Of a stretch of DNA of 64,000 nt, positions 1 to 7,879 are shown piece by piece. The stretch is from Methanoculleus caldifontis (GTDB lineage Archaea; Halobacteriota; Methanomicrobia; Methanomicrobiales; Methanoculleaceae). The DNA lies in contig NZ_WBKO01000001.1 of NCBI RefSeq assembly GCF_032842345.1, forward strand, positions 124,001 through 188,000, read 5' to 3'. Numbering within the stretch: the stretch's first letter is position 1; each line of letters begins with the position of its first letter. The notes beneath the pieces are model-generated. The model was not told the DNA's origin and did no database searches. It worked only from the letters and a program-made list of their open reading frames with translations. The translations under genes were made by a program, and so were the position numbers.

Positions 1-143
1 GTGCCGGACCCGGAGAAGGACGGGGAGGGGCCGTCCCCCTGGACGAGGACGACTGCGAGGAGGAAGACGTTCATGACGAGCGAGAGGACAAGCAGCACCG
101 CCAGGGTCTTCTCCCGTATCCGCATACGCTGCCCGGATACCAT
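1..143 (-). CDS. N-terminal fragment of a small membrane-anchored protein
   Basis: The reverse strand is open from about position 143 to the window edge and encodes a basic stretch (residues MRIREK from the second possible start at 125), then one strongly hydrophobic segment rich in Leu and Val, then a Gly/Ser/Pro-rich stretch. This looks like a signal anchor or single membrane helix with an extracytoplasmic domain beyond the edge. A TATA-like box at 152-158 would put transcription start near 128-130, so the ATG at 125 may be leaderless; the ATG at 143 is the longer choice. The function cannot be told from this fragment. Confidence 0.55.
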   Translation of the reverse strand, partial: MVSGQRMRIREKTLAVLLVLSLVMNVFLLAVVLVQGDGPSPSFSGSG

Positions 144-151
144 TCGCCCGG

Positions 152-158
152 ATATATA
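152..158 (-). promoter_or_regulatory. TATA box for the edge membrane-protein gene
   Basis: An AT run (atatata) in GC-rich DNA lies about 27 bases upstream of the ATG at 125 on the minus strand, the normal archaeal TATA-to-start spacing for a leaderless transcript. Confidence 0.45.
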
Positions 159-167
159 CCTTTCCGC

Positions 168-555
168 GGCGACGGACGGAACGTCCGGAGCGGGAGAAAC
201 CCGGAGGGGTTCGAGCGGCGATGCTCTGCCGGGAGCGGAGCTCGAGCACCGTCAGGTGCGAGTGGCGACACTCTGCCGGGAGCGGAGCTCGAGCACTGTC
301 AGGTGCGAGCGGCGACACTCTGCCGGGAGCGGAGCTCGAGCACCGTCAGGTGCGAGCGGCGATGCTCTGCCGGGAGCGGAGCTCGAGCACTGTCAGGTGC
401 GAGCGGCGACACTCTGCCGGGAGCGGAGCTCGAGCACCGTCAGGTGCGAGCGGCGATGCTCTGCCGGGAGCGGAGCTCGAGCACTGTCAGGTGCGAGCGG
501 CGATGCTCTGCCGGGAGCGGAGCTCGAGCACCGTCAGGTGCGAGCGGCGACGGGC
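168..555. repeat. Tandem array of a 47-bp hairpin repeat (seven full units)
   Basis: About seven head-to-tail units of 47 bp fill this gene-free stretch, preceded by a related shorter unit (168-200) and followed by a degenerate one. Each unit contains a stem with a TGCCG loop (gctc / ggagc type), the linker GGAGCTCGAG and an imperfect palindrome GCACC-GTCA-GGTGC. Units differ at two places: GATGCTC versus GACACTC, and CACCG versus CACTG. The CACCG/CACTG variants alternate strictly through all seven units. Because 47 is not divisible by three, all frames stay open and long spurious reading frames arise. It is not CRISPR: units abut with no unique spacers. Confidence 0.9.
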
Positions 556-610
556 CGGACAACGCTCCCCGGTCCGGAGAACCAGCCCTCAATATGGAGC
601 CGCCCCGTCT

Positions 611-1450
611 TCACCCCGGCGGTCTGACCGCCTCGATCTCGAGACGCACCATCGGGACGTGGATGCGGCCGTCGGGCGACGGGTGCCGCTCGACGTACCG
701 GTTCGCCAGTTCGGCGACGAATGCCGGCCGGGCCTCCTCGGGCAGCCGGTCGAGGTAGAGGAGCCAGGTAGTCCGGATCCACCCCATGAGACCATCCAGC
801 CCTCGCACCTGCGGTGCTCGAGCTCCGGACGTTTCGTCCGTCGCTTTATCGAATGACATGTCCTTCCCGATCAGCTCGACCCGCACCGGCGTGAGTCCCG
901 CTTCCGCAAGCCACTCGCGCTCCTCCTCCGGCCCATAGAAGGCGTAGCGGGGGACCGGACCGTCGAAGAGATCCTTCCACGGCTCCTCTTCGAGCATCGC
1001 GTCCGCGAGCGCGAGGACCGGTGCGGCATTTCCCTTCCCGCCCATCTGGAGGAGGACCCTGCCCCCCGGCCGGAGAGCGCGGGCAATGCCCGAAAAGACC
1101 CTGCCGTGGTCGGGGACCCAGTGCAGGGCGGCGTTTGAGAAGACCACGTCGAACTCCCCATCAAACGGCAGGTCGAGCATGTCCCCCTCGACGAACCGGA
1201 GATTCGGGCACCGCTCCGGGGGAAGATGCTCCCGGGCAAAGGCGATCATATCGGGGGAGAGGTCGAGGCCGAGCACCGAACCGGAGGAAAGGCGGGCTGC
1301 AATCTCCGCGGTCACCTTCCCCTCGCCGCAGCCGAGATCCAGCACCCGCTCGTTGCCGGATAGATCGAGCTTCGCGATCAGTTCATGCGCCCAGCTGGCC
1401 TGGGTGGACGAGTGCTGCCGGTAGTCATCCGGATTCCACGTGTGTGCGAT
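611..1450 (-). CDS. SAM-dependent methyltransferase, trans-aconitate methyltransferase-like
   Basis: This is a class I methyltransferase. The SAM motif VLDLGCGEG, the acidic motif GLDLSPDMI and the post-motif GDMLDLPF followed by FDVVFSNAALHWV match the trans-aconitate 2-methyltransferase group (transfer to a small carboxylic acid); the substrate is inferred. No ATG, GTG or TTG lies in frame between the upstream stop and the conserved N-terminus (AHTWNPDDYRQHSS). A GTG at 1345 would cut into the SAM motif. A strong Shine-Dalgarno GGAGG sits seven bases before an ATC at 1448-1450, so I place the start there as a non-canonical ATC; a broken start is the alternative. About residues 203-217 derive from a repeat element (see 801-844). 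It stands alone between two repeat arrays. Confidence 0.75.
   Translation of the reverse strand: MAHTWNPDDYRQHSSTQASWAHELIAKLDLSGNERVLDLGCGEGKVTAEIAARLSSGSVLGLDLSPDMIAFAREHLPPERCPNLRFVEGDMLDLPFDGEFDVVFSNAALHWVPDHGRVFSGIARALRPGGRVLLQMGGKGNAAPVLALADAMLEEEPWKDLFDGPVPRYAFYGPEEEREWLAEAGLTPVRVELIGKDMSFDKATDETSGARAPQVRGLDGLMGWIRTTWLLYLDRLPEEARPAFVAELANRYVERHPSPDGRIHVPMVRLEIEAVRPPG
801..844 (-). repeat. Hairpin repeat module inserted in frame in the methyltransferase gene
   Basis: Read on the minus strand, this stretch has the same architecture as the nearby array: GCGAC, a hairpin GGAC-GAAA-CGTCC, the linker GGAGCTCGAG and a CACC-GCA-GGTG hairpin ending CGAG. It encodes roughly DETSGARAPQVRG between the Rossmann core and the conserved GWIRTTW segment, keeping the frame. 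This is a repeat-derived peptide inside a protein gene. Confidence 0.75.
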
Positions 1451-1595
1451 GATACTCCCTCCATGCGAGTTGCCCGGCCGGAACAGCAGTCAGGTTCTCG
1501 CAGGTGAGAGGTATCGCCGCAACAGGGTATCAAGCCACCTGCATCGGGTCGTCGTTGACTCGCTCGAAGAAGGGAGAAGAGGAGGACACTCATTA

Positions 1596-2095
1596 CAGAC
1601 TTCGCGCTCTTCGCGGCTCGCACCTGCGGTGCTCAAGCTCGCTGCGCTCGCACTTCGCGTGAGATTGTATCGCCATCCTACACGGAGCCTCACGCGAAGC
1701 CGCGAAGGCCGCGAAGTGCAACTGCCTGCAGGGCAGGAGCATGAGCACCGTCAGGTGCGAAGAACGACGCTCCTGCGGAGCGGAGTTGGAGCACCGGAGG
1801 TGCGACTTGCGAGCAAAGCGAGCATGAGAAGCCCTCAGGCTTCGAAGCGTGAACGAAGTGAGCGTGAGCACCGTCAGGTGCGAAGTGCGAGCAAAGCGAG
1901 CATGAGAAGCCCTCAGGCTTCGAAGCGTGAACGAAGTGAGCGTGAGCACCGTCAGGTGCGAAGTGCGAGCAAAGCGAGCATGAGAAGCCCTCAGGCTTCG
2001 AAGAACGACGCTCCCACAGAGCGGAGTTGGAGCACCGGAGGTGCGACTTGCGATGGCCCGGAGGGCCGGAGCTTGAACACCGCCAGGTGCTAGGG
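1596..2095. repeat. Mosaic hairpin-repeat element with inverted caps and a 78-bp tandem repeat
   Basis: This gene-free stretch starts with short hairpin modules, then an inverted cap pair (TTCGCGTGAG ending at 1663, and CTCACGCGAAGCCGCGAAG from 1689 to 1707) around a 25-bp spacer. Rightward modules follow with stems such as CTGCC-TGCA-GGCAG, GCACC-GTCA-GGTGC, CGCTCC-TGC-GGAGCG, GAAGCC-CTCA-GGCTTC and GGCCC-GGA-GGGCC. A 78-bp unit (GAGCAAAGCGAGCATGAGAA...) starts at 1811, 1889 and 1967. Long open frames through it on both strands are compositional, not genes. The rest of 1451-2141 holds nothing else that I can support. Confidence 0.85.
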
Positions 2096-2141
2096 CACTC
2101 ATTACGGGCTTTGTGCGAGACCGTGAGGAAACCCGAACCGC

Positions 2142-2729
2142 TCACAACCCCATCCGGCAGAGGTCCCGCATCGCCCGGAGGACGTAGAGGGTCTCGCCCT
2201 CGAGCCTCTCCTCGTCGACGATGAACGAGACGAAACCCGCACGGGCGAAGAGTCCCCTCACCGCGGAAGGATCGGTCAGGGACGAGACCAGGAGGAGAAC
2301 CCGCCCGAAGGGCGAGAGCACCCGGCCTACATCCGCGGCGAACTTCTCTATCGTCACCCTCCCCGTCGGCCCGCCGTCGAGGGCGTACTCCAGCCAGTCG
2401 TCGATCCGCTCCTCGGGAGCGGTCGGGAGGTAGGGCGGGTTGAAGAGGATGAGGTCGAAGGGCCCCGATAGCCCCGCAAAAAGGTCGGTCCGGACCGCCG
2501 CGACCCCGCGCGAGCGGGCGCATGCCACCGCATGGGGGTTGATGTCGGTCGCGACGACCGCCGCCGCCCGGTCGAGAAGTCCGGCCGCGACGTAGCCGCT
2601 CCCGGTCCCGACCTCCAGCACCCGGTCGGTCTCCCGGACCTCCCGGAGCGCCGCCCTGAGGAGGAGAAACGAGTCCTCGGCTGGCGGATAGACCTGATCG
2701 GGAACCTCGCCGCGGTTCACGGTCAGCAC
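2142..2729 (-). CDS. HemK/PrmC-like protein-(glutamine-N5) methyltransferase
   Basis: A 195-residue class I methyltransferase. The N-terminal QVYPPAEDSFLL block, the SAM-binding motif VLEVGTGSG (residues 37-45) and the NPPY catalytic motif (97-100) identify the archaeal HemK2/Mtq2-type family, which methylates a glutamine side chain such as that of the GGQ loop of release factor aRF1. It lacks the N-terminal helical domain of bacterial PrmC, as archaeal members do. The start overlaps the end of ksgA by seven bases, so it is the last gene of the long translation operon and is probably translationally coupled. Another Asn/Gln-directed or nucleic-acid methylase role is possible. Confidence 0.85.
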   Translation of the reverse strand: MLTVNRGEVPDQVYPPAEDSFLLLRAALREVRETDRVLEVGTGSGYVAAGLLDRAAAVVATDINPHAVACARSRGVAAVRTDLFAGLSGPFDLILFNPPYLPTAPEERIDDWLEYALDGGPTGRVTIEKFAADVGRVLSPFGRVLLLVSSLTDPSAVRGLFARAGFVSFIVDEERLEGETLYVLRAMRDLCRMGL

Positions 2730-3496
2730 CCGGCGAGCGTGTTTGCCACCAGCGCGAACTCCTCAAGCGTCAGGTCTTCGGGCCGCCGCTGGAGAAGATC
2801 TTCGGGGAGGGCCGCGATCGCCCGCTCGATCGTCTCGGAGGCAAACGCATCCTCCCCGAGCCTGAGCGCCTTCCTGATGGTCTTTCGCCGGTGGGAGAAG
2901 AGCACCCGGACGACGTCGGCGTAGACCTTCCGGTCAGTTATCGGGTACGGCGGTTCGTGCGGAGTGATCCTGACAACCCAGGAGCGGACCTGGGGCCTCG
3001 GCCGGAAGGAGGCGGGCGAGAGCTCGAGGATGGGTTTGACCGACGCATAGGTCTGGACCATCACCGAGAGCCGGCCCACATCGGACGTCCCCGGCTGCGC
3101 GATCATCCGCTGGGCAAACTCCTTCTGGTACATCAGGACCGCGACCTCAAACCCGATATCGAGCAGTCGGAAGGTGATCTTAGAAGAGACAGAATAAGGG
3201 AGGTTCGCGACGACGAGGTCGAACGGCGGGATCTCCACCTTCTTCGCATCGCCGGGGACTATCTCGAGACGGCCTTCCTCAAGCTCGTCGGCGAAGGTCA
3301 ACTCGAGTTCTTCCACAAGAGCGGGATCGATCTCCACCGCGATGACGTGCGCACCACGGTCGAGGAGGGCGCGAGTGAGGATCCCCTCGCCCGGCCCGAT
3401 CTCGAGCACCCGCCGACCGGAGACCTCGACCGAACCCGCAATCCTCTCGACGGCCCTCCGGTCGACGAGGAAGTGCTGATCTCTTGGAGCGCTCAT
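2723..3496 (-). CDS. ksgA: 16S rRNA dimethyladenosine transferase KsgA/Dim1
   Basis: The 257-residue product dimethylates two adjacent adenines in the 3' hairpin of 16S rRNA late in small-subunit assembly. It shows QHFLVD at the N-terminus, SAM motif I LEIGPGEG (31-38), an acidic VEID motif (54-57) and the adenine-methylase motif NLPY (98-101), followed by the helical C-terminal domain. Length is normal for the family. It overlaps the upstream DUF655 gene by four bases (ATGA) and the downstream HemK-like gene by seven, as expected in a tightly coupled operon. Confidence 0.96.
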   Translation of the reverse strand: MSAPRDQHFLVDRRAVERIAGSVEVSGRRVLEIGPGEGILTRALLDRGAHVIAVEIDPALVEELELTFADELEEGRLEIVPGDAKKVEIPPFDLVVANLPYSVSSKITFRLLDIGFEVAVLMYQKEFAQRMIAQPGTSDVGRLSVMVQTYASVKPILELSPASFRPRPQVRSWVVRITPHEPPYPITDRKVYADVVRVLFSHRRKTIRKALRLGEDAFASETIERAIAALPEDLLQRRPEDLTLEEFALVANTLAGC

Positions 3497-4065
3497 TTCG
3501 ACGTAAAGACGTGATACTTCTCTTCCGGATCCTCGATCTCGTGCAGGATCCGGTTGATGATCATCCGGTCGGGGTGCGGGAGCGACTTGATCCGTGCAGA
3601 GATGTCCGCAAAGGACTCAAACGGCTTCTTCCCCCGCTGCTCGATGATCTCCCACATCAGTTTCTTCCCGATGCCGGGAAGCAGGTGCAGCATGTGGAAC
3701 TTCGGCGTGATGGGAACGGACTTGTTGAAGAAGTCGACGAACCTCGACTCGTTCTCGCGGACGATCTGCTCGACCACGAACGGCAACTCGAGCTTCGCCG
3801 TCGCCGTCAGGTCCTCGTAGCTCATCCGCCGCTTGACCCGCTCAATCTTCTCCCGCTCCGCATCGCCGATGTAGACCCGGTCGTAGACCTGGATGTTCGC
3901 ACCCGTCTTCGGGACGAGCTCGAGCAACTTGAACTGGTCCACGCCGACGGCGAGGACGACCGGTTCGCGCTTGTAGACAGGACGCTGGTCGTTCGCATAT
4001 CCCATTGGAAGGATATCGATGACTATAGCGTTCTCCTCTTTCTTTTCGGTCCTCACAGGCACCAC
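3493..4065 (-). CDS. DUF655 family RNA/DNA-binding protein
   Basis: A 190-residue archaeal DUF655 protein. Residues about 10-100 form a beta-rich region (AIVIDILPMGYAND, YDRVYIG). Residues about 125-165 contain a helix-hairpin-helix-like segment (LLPGIGKKLMWEIIEQR), a nucleic-acid-binding motif. The family is conserved next to ksgA and rpo4 in archaea; its function is not known to me, but the setting and the HhH-like motif suggest a role in rRNA or tRNA metabolism. It lies eight bases downstream of rpo4 and overlaps ksgA by four bases. Confidence 0.88.
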   Translation of the reverse strand: MVPVRTEKKEENAIVIDILPMGYANDQRPVYKREPVVLAVGVDQFKLLELVPKTGANIQVYDRVYIGDAEREKIERVKRRMSYEDLTATAKLELPFVVEQIVRENESRFVDFFNKSVPITPKFHMLHLLPGIGKKLMWEIIEQRGKKPFESFADISARIKSLPHPDRMIINRILHEIEDPEEKYHVFTSK

Positions 4066-4073
4066 CCCTTCAA

Positions 4074-4436
4074 TCAGAAGTGAGTCATTACCAGATCGAG
4101 GATCTCGTCGAGCTCTTCCGTCGTAAGGTTGAACCGTTCTTTAGCGTAGATAGCACGCAGTTCGTCCCGGGTCCGCGGCATCAGGTTCGCGATGCGGAAG
4201 GCGATATCCTCCTTCATCTTCTCGAGCTTCACAAGCTCGGCGACGAGGTCGTGGGCCTTCTCGGCGGTGGTCTTTGAGAGGTGGTTGGCATGCTCGATAC
4301 TCTTACGAAGTTCGTAAGACATCTCCTCGCCGGACTCAAGCCGGGCTGCCTCCACCGTAAGAAGCGTTTCACGCAGTTCGGGAAGCAGCATCCGCTCTTC
4401 GCTAACGATCCGTTTTACCTTCATGCCAATCACCAA
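4074..4436 (-). CDS. rpo4: DNA-directed RNA polymerase subunit Rpo4 (RpoF)
   Basis: The 120-residue product is the archaeal Rpb4 homologue. With Rpo7 it forms the RNA polymerase stalk that aids open-complex formation and binds nascent RNA. Recognisable features are the N-terminal KVKRIVSEE strand, the tethering helices (SYELRKSIEHANHLSK) and the C-terminal HRDC-like helices ending TTEELDEILDLV. The start may be MVIG (4436) or the methionine five codons further in. It sits between L21e and DUF655, a usual archaeal order. Confidence 0.93.
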   Translation of the reverse strand: MVIGMKVKRIVSEERMLLPELRETLLTVEAARLESGEEMSYELRKSIEHANHLSKTTAEKAHDLVAELVKLEKMKEDIAFRIANLMPRTRDELRAIYAKERFNLTTEELDEILDLVMTHF

Positions 4437-4446
4437 CTGATGAGAA

Positions 4447-4740
4447 CTATACTTTCTGCGCTTTTAGATGTTGCGGTCTCGCAATCACCTGTTTCATCGT
4501 ATCTCCGTCCCTGACCTCGAGGAGCCATGCGCGTCCGCGCTGCCCGATGACCGTGCCGGTCTTACCGTGGAATCTCCGGTGGGGCATGCCCTTCTGGACA
4601 CTCGGCTCGACGACAACGTGCACCTTCTGCCCGATCTCGAAATTCTGGATCACCGAGGTGACCGGGGGGATACCGCGTTTTCGGAGGTCCTTCTTGAACT
4701 TATACCGCGTCTTCTTGCGTGGTCCATTATGATGTGCCAT
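4447..4740 (-). CDS. rpl21e: 50S ribosomal protein L21e
   Basis: A 97-residue, strongly basic protein with the L21e signature: MAHHNGPRKKTR at the start, then IGQKVHVVVEPSVQKGMPHRR and FHGKTGTVIGQRG. It belongs to the large ribosomal subunit and has a Tudor-like SH3 fold. Family length is normal. It follows pus10 by two bases and precedes rpo4 by ten, within the translation superoperon. Confidence 0.96.
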   Translation of the reverse strand: MAHHNGPRKKTRYKFKKDLRKRGIPPVTSVIQNFEIGQKVHVVVEPSVQKGMPHRRFHGKTGTVIGQRGRAWLLEVRDGDTMKQVIARPQHLKAQKV

Positions 4741-4742
4741 GA

Positions 4743-5981
4743 TTACTCACCATACTCGTTCGCTGTTTTGACCAGCACTACATCGAGGCTGACAACACGT
4801 GCGGTGCGCCCCAGGATCTGGGCGAGGCTGGGCTGGGTTCTGCCGCTGTCACCCGATACCAGTTCTTTGATGTAGAGGCCTGCTTCGCCGACGACTTCCA
4901 CCCAGTATCTGTCGTCTTGTGTGCCTGTACACTGGATATCGAGGACCTGCCGTTCCCGGACTTTATCTGCCCGTCGGTGTGACACCCGGATGGGGGTGCG
5001 CTGTCGTATCGTTACACCTTTTAACTGATCGAGGGCCGCTCCGAACTCCTCTGGCGTTACGGAGGCGTCTGTCTCGACCAGGATCCTGTATTTTTTATGC
5101 GCCTGGTCTGATTTAAGGCTTTGCACCGTCTTCCGGTCCGCCCATCCGGTCAGGTGGACACCCACCCGGCCGTCGGCGTTCCGGTTGATCTCTTCCTCGA
5201 GGGCCGCGAGGTCCACCGACCGTCTCCGCGGCACCTCGACCTCCATCACGAAGGGGCGGCCCGACCCGAGCATCCTTGCATCGATGTCCTCCCGGCCGGC
5301 GCCGTGGAGGACGGCGTTCTCCGCGTCGAAGGCCTCGATGACCGGCCGGCCGATCAGTTCCTCGACGGAGTCCGCGTACTGCTTGCCGGTGAAGTTGCAC
5401 TTCTCGCACCCGGCTCCCCGGCAGGCCCGGCAGTCCCAGTGGGTCTGCGGGATCCCCCGCTCGTACTTCAGGTAGCGACCGACAAAGTAGATGGGGTTGA
5501 CCTGCACCTCGACGGTCCCCTCCGAGAGATCGAGGATCACGACGATGTCGGGCCTCTTCAGGTCGGCCGTCTTGCCCGCCAGCACCGAGACGGCTTTGCC
5601 GACCTCCCGGTTCATCTCGGCCTTCAGCGGTTCGGGGTCGCGGAGAGCGAGATCGCTCCAGACCATCTCCTCGCTCTCCGCGACGAGCGGCGGAACCTTC
5701 GTCCCCACGAGGAAGGTCTCGAACTCGAGACCCTGGACCGCTTCGACGACCTTCGCCGCCCACTCGTCGACGCGGTAGAGTTCGCCGCCGCAGATCCAGC
5801 AGGAACCGTGGTCGGCCTCCCGGTGGGGCACGTTCGCCGCAAGTTCGCGCGTGATCCGGAGCGCCCGGCCCCGTTCCTCGTTTGTCAGTCCAAACGACCG
5901 CTTCCCGAAGAACCGGCCGAGACAGCGGTCGCAGGTCTCGCCGTATCCAAGGATTGCTTCTACCTCTTCTATGATTTCCAT
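4743..5981 (-). CDS. pus10: tRNA pseudouridine synthase Pus10
   Basis: A 412-residue archaeal Pus10, which makes pseudouridine at tRNA position 54 (and often 55). The N-terminal THUMP-like zinc domain carries CxxC pairs at 17/20 and 61/64, with further cysteines near 184-195. The catalytic domain has the motif GREDIDARMLGSGRPF at 229-244, with the likely catalytic aspartate at 234. It overlaps trmY by one base, the enzyme that methylates the resulting pseudouridine, so consecutive steps of m1-pseudouridine-54 formation are encoded together. Confidence 0.96.
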   Translation of the reverse strand: MEIIEEVEAILGYGETCDRCLGRFFGKRSFGLTNEERGRALRITRELAANVPHREADHGSCWICGGELYRVDEWAAKVVEAVQGLEFETFLVGTKVPPLVAESEEMVWSDLALRDPEPLKAEMNREVGKAVSVLAGKTADLKRPDIVVILDLSEGTVEVQVNPIYFVGRYLKYERGIPQTHWDCRACRGAGCEKCNFTGKQYADSVEELIGRPVIEAFDAENAVLHGAGREDIDARMLGSGRPFVMEVEVPRRRSVDLAALEEEINRNADGRVGVHLTGWADRKTVQSLKSDQAHKKYRILVETDASVTPEEFGAALDQLKGVTIRQRTPIRVSHRRADKVRERQVLDIQCTGTQDDRYWVEVVGEAGLYIKELVSGDSGRTQPSLAQILGRTARVVSLDVVLVKTANEYGE

Positions 5982-6550
5982 CAGGCTTCCCTCCGGTCCA
6001 TCTCATTTAAGAGGACGGTGATAGTGTGATCGGCGTGCAGCGACCGCGGTCCGACCGAGTAACTGCGATACCCCTCGACCAGAGCCCCCTCTTCGGCCGT
6101 GAGGTTGTGGTGGTCGGAGAGGAGATAGTTCTCCGGAAGGGCTGAGGCCGCCCGGATATCCTCCCCGCCCTCGTCGAGGACCGCGAACGGGATCTCGGCG
6201 AGAAGCCTCGACAACCCGCCGCGGCGGACGTAGACCCCCGGCGTCGACTCCCGGAAAGAGTCGCCGCAGGGGATCGAGAGCGCCTTCTTGATCAGGGCGG
6301 CGCTGCTCCGCTCGTCCGGCGAGAGGTAGCGGACCTCGCTTCCTCTGAAGAGGACGGTCTTCTCGGGGCCGGGCTCTCCGCAGAGGATGAGGTAACACTC
6401 GACGTCGCGCCGGAGATCGTGGGAGAGAAAGAACGAGGAGTTGATGCAGCGGCAGAGGACGTCCATCCTTCCGCCGCTGCCGGCAAGGTCGTTCAGGCTG
6501 AAGGCGCCGCTGGTTGCGGCCAGGTGGCCCACGACGGCAAAGCGCTTCAT
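5981..6550 (-). CDS. trmY: tRNA (pseudouridine-54-N1)-methyltransferase TrmY
   Basis: A 189-residue SPOUT-class methyltransferase that converts pseudouridine-54 of the tRNA T-loop to N1-methylpseudouridine, the archaeal equivalent of m5U54. The starting residues KRFAVVGHLA, the block GRMDVLCRCINSSFFLSH and the segment RYLSPDERSSAALIKKAL match the family, and length is normal. It directly follows srp54 (next base) and its stop overlaps the pus10 start, giving substrate-product coupling within the operon. Confidence 0.93.
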   Translation of the reverse strand: MKRFAVVGHLAATSGAFSLNDLAGSGGRMDVLCRCINSSFFLSHDLRRDVECYLILCGEPGPEKTVLFRGSEVRYLSPDERSSAALIKKALSIPCGDSFRESTPGVYVRRGGLSRLLAEIPFAVLDEGGEDIRAASALPENYLLSDHHNLTAEEGALVEGYRSYSVGPRSLHADHTITVLLNEMDRREA

Positions 6551-7879
6551 CTACTGGTTCCTGCCGAACTTCTTCATCATGCGCTGCATGTTGAACTTGC
6601 CGCCGCTCATGCCGCGCATGCCCTTTAAGGCACGCTGCATGATCTTGTAGTACTTGATGAGGTCCCTGACATCGTCGGTCGAGACCCCTGCGCCGCGAGA
6701 GATCCGCTGGATCCGCGAACTCCCGATCACCGAGGGGTCGTCGAGCTCCGATGCCGTCATCGAGTCCATCATCACCTTGTAGCGCTGCATCTTGGTGCTG
6801 GTGATGTCGTAGGCGTCGTCGGGGATCTGCATCCCGCCAAGGGGGAGCATGCTCATGATCTGCTTCAAGGGCCCCATCTTGTTTAAGGCCTCAAGCTGCT
6901 TGTACATGTCCCGGAGGGTGAACTTCCCCTTGAGCATCGCGTTGACGTCGATCTCCTCGGCCGAGACCGCCTCCTCCGCCCGCTCGACGAGGGCTTTCAA
7001 GTCCCCCATGCCGAGCAGCCGGGAGATGAACCCGTCCGGGTCGAACCGTTCGAGGTCCTCGATCGTCTCGCCGCTCCCGATGAAGACGATCCCGCTCTGA
7101 GTCTCCGAGACCGCCGAGAGCGCGCCGCCGCCCCGGGCGGTGCCGTCCATCTTCGTCACGAGGACGCCGTCGATCCCGATCGCCGCGTGGAACCGGCGGG
7201 CCTGCTCGCTCGCCTGCTGGCCGAGCGCCGCGTCGATCACGAGCCACCGGTGGTCGGCATGCGAGGTCTCGTTGATGTTGATGATCTCCTCGATCAGGTT
7301 CTCCTCGAGGGCGTGCCTTCCCTGAGTGTCGACGATGATGACCTCGTAGAGCTTGCGGAACTTCGGGAGGCCCTCGCGGACGATCTTGAGCGCGTCCTGC
7401 TCCTTCGGGTCCCCAAAACAGGGGACGCTGATCCGGTCGCAGAGCGTCTTCAACTGCTCGTAGGCGCCCGGCCGGAAGGTATCGGCGCAGATCACACCGA
7501 CCCGCAGGCCTTTGCGCTGGAAGTAGCGGGCGAGCTTTGCGGTCGTCGTGGTCTTGCCGCTCCCCTGCAGGCCGGCCATCAGGATCGTCTGGGGGCCGAG
7601 CGTCACTTCGCCCGGTTTTCCCATCAGGCGGACGAGCTCCTGGTAGACGATCCGGAGGACGTGCTCGCGCACGCCCATCCCTTTCGGCGGCTCCTCATCG
7701 AGGGCACGCTGCTTGATCGCCTGCGAGAGCTGCATCACGAGTTTGACGTTGACGTCGGACTGAAGGAGCGCCCGCTGGAGGTCGCGGACCAGTTCGTCGA
7801 CGGCGGCCCGGTCGATCACCGTCTTGCCGGCGAGCTTCTTGACCGCGTCTTTTAAGGACGCGCCGAGGTTGTCGAGCAT
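6551..7879 (-). CDS. srp54: Signal recognition particle GTPase SRP54
   Basis: The 442-residue product binds signal peptides on nascent membrane and secreted proteins and hands ribosomes to FtsY. Domains in order are the N helical bundle (1-90), the G domain with P-loop GLQGSGKT (103-110), DTQGRH and [10 protein letters not shown], and a methionine-rich M domain (about 300-442) ending in [13 protein letters not shown]. It begins one base into the ftsY stop codon, so receptor and particle subunit are co-translated. It is a full-length archaeal Ffh homologue. Confidence 0.97.
   Translation of the reverse strand: MLDNLGASLKDAVKKLAGKTVIDRAAVDELVRDLQRALLQSDVNVKLVMQLSQAIKQRALDEEPPKGMGVREHVLRIVYQELVRLMGKPGEVTLGPQTILMAGLQGSGKTTTTAKLARYFQRKGLRVGVICADTFRPGAYEQLKTLCDRISVPCFGDPKEQDALKIVREGLPKFRKLYEVIIVDTQGRHALEENLIEEIININETSHADHRWLVIDAALGQQASEQARRFHAAIGIDGVLVTKMDGTARGGGALSAVSETQSGIVFIGSGETIEDLERFDPDGFISRLLGMGDLKALVERAEEAVSAEEIDVNAMLKGKFTLRDMYKQLEALNKMGPLKQIMSMLPLGGMQIPDDAYDITSTKMQRYKVMMDSMTASELDDPSVIGSSRIQRISRGAGVSTDDVRDLIKYYKIMQRALKGMRGMSGGKFNMQRMMKKFGRNQ

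Noticed and set aside
168-555. CRISPR-like array
   Set aside because: The units are contiguous 47-bp tandem copies with no unique spacers and no cas genes nearby.
1-856. Three overlapping open frames of 150-211 residues across the 47-bp array
   Set aside because: The period is not a multiple of three, so all frames stay open; translations are the same repeat words in different frames and contain no family motif.
1593-2766. Long open frames through the 1596-2095 repeat on both strands
   Set aside because: The translations are repeat-derived (for example SLRASHARFARTSH again and again) and overlap real genes in other frames.
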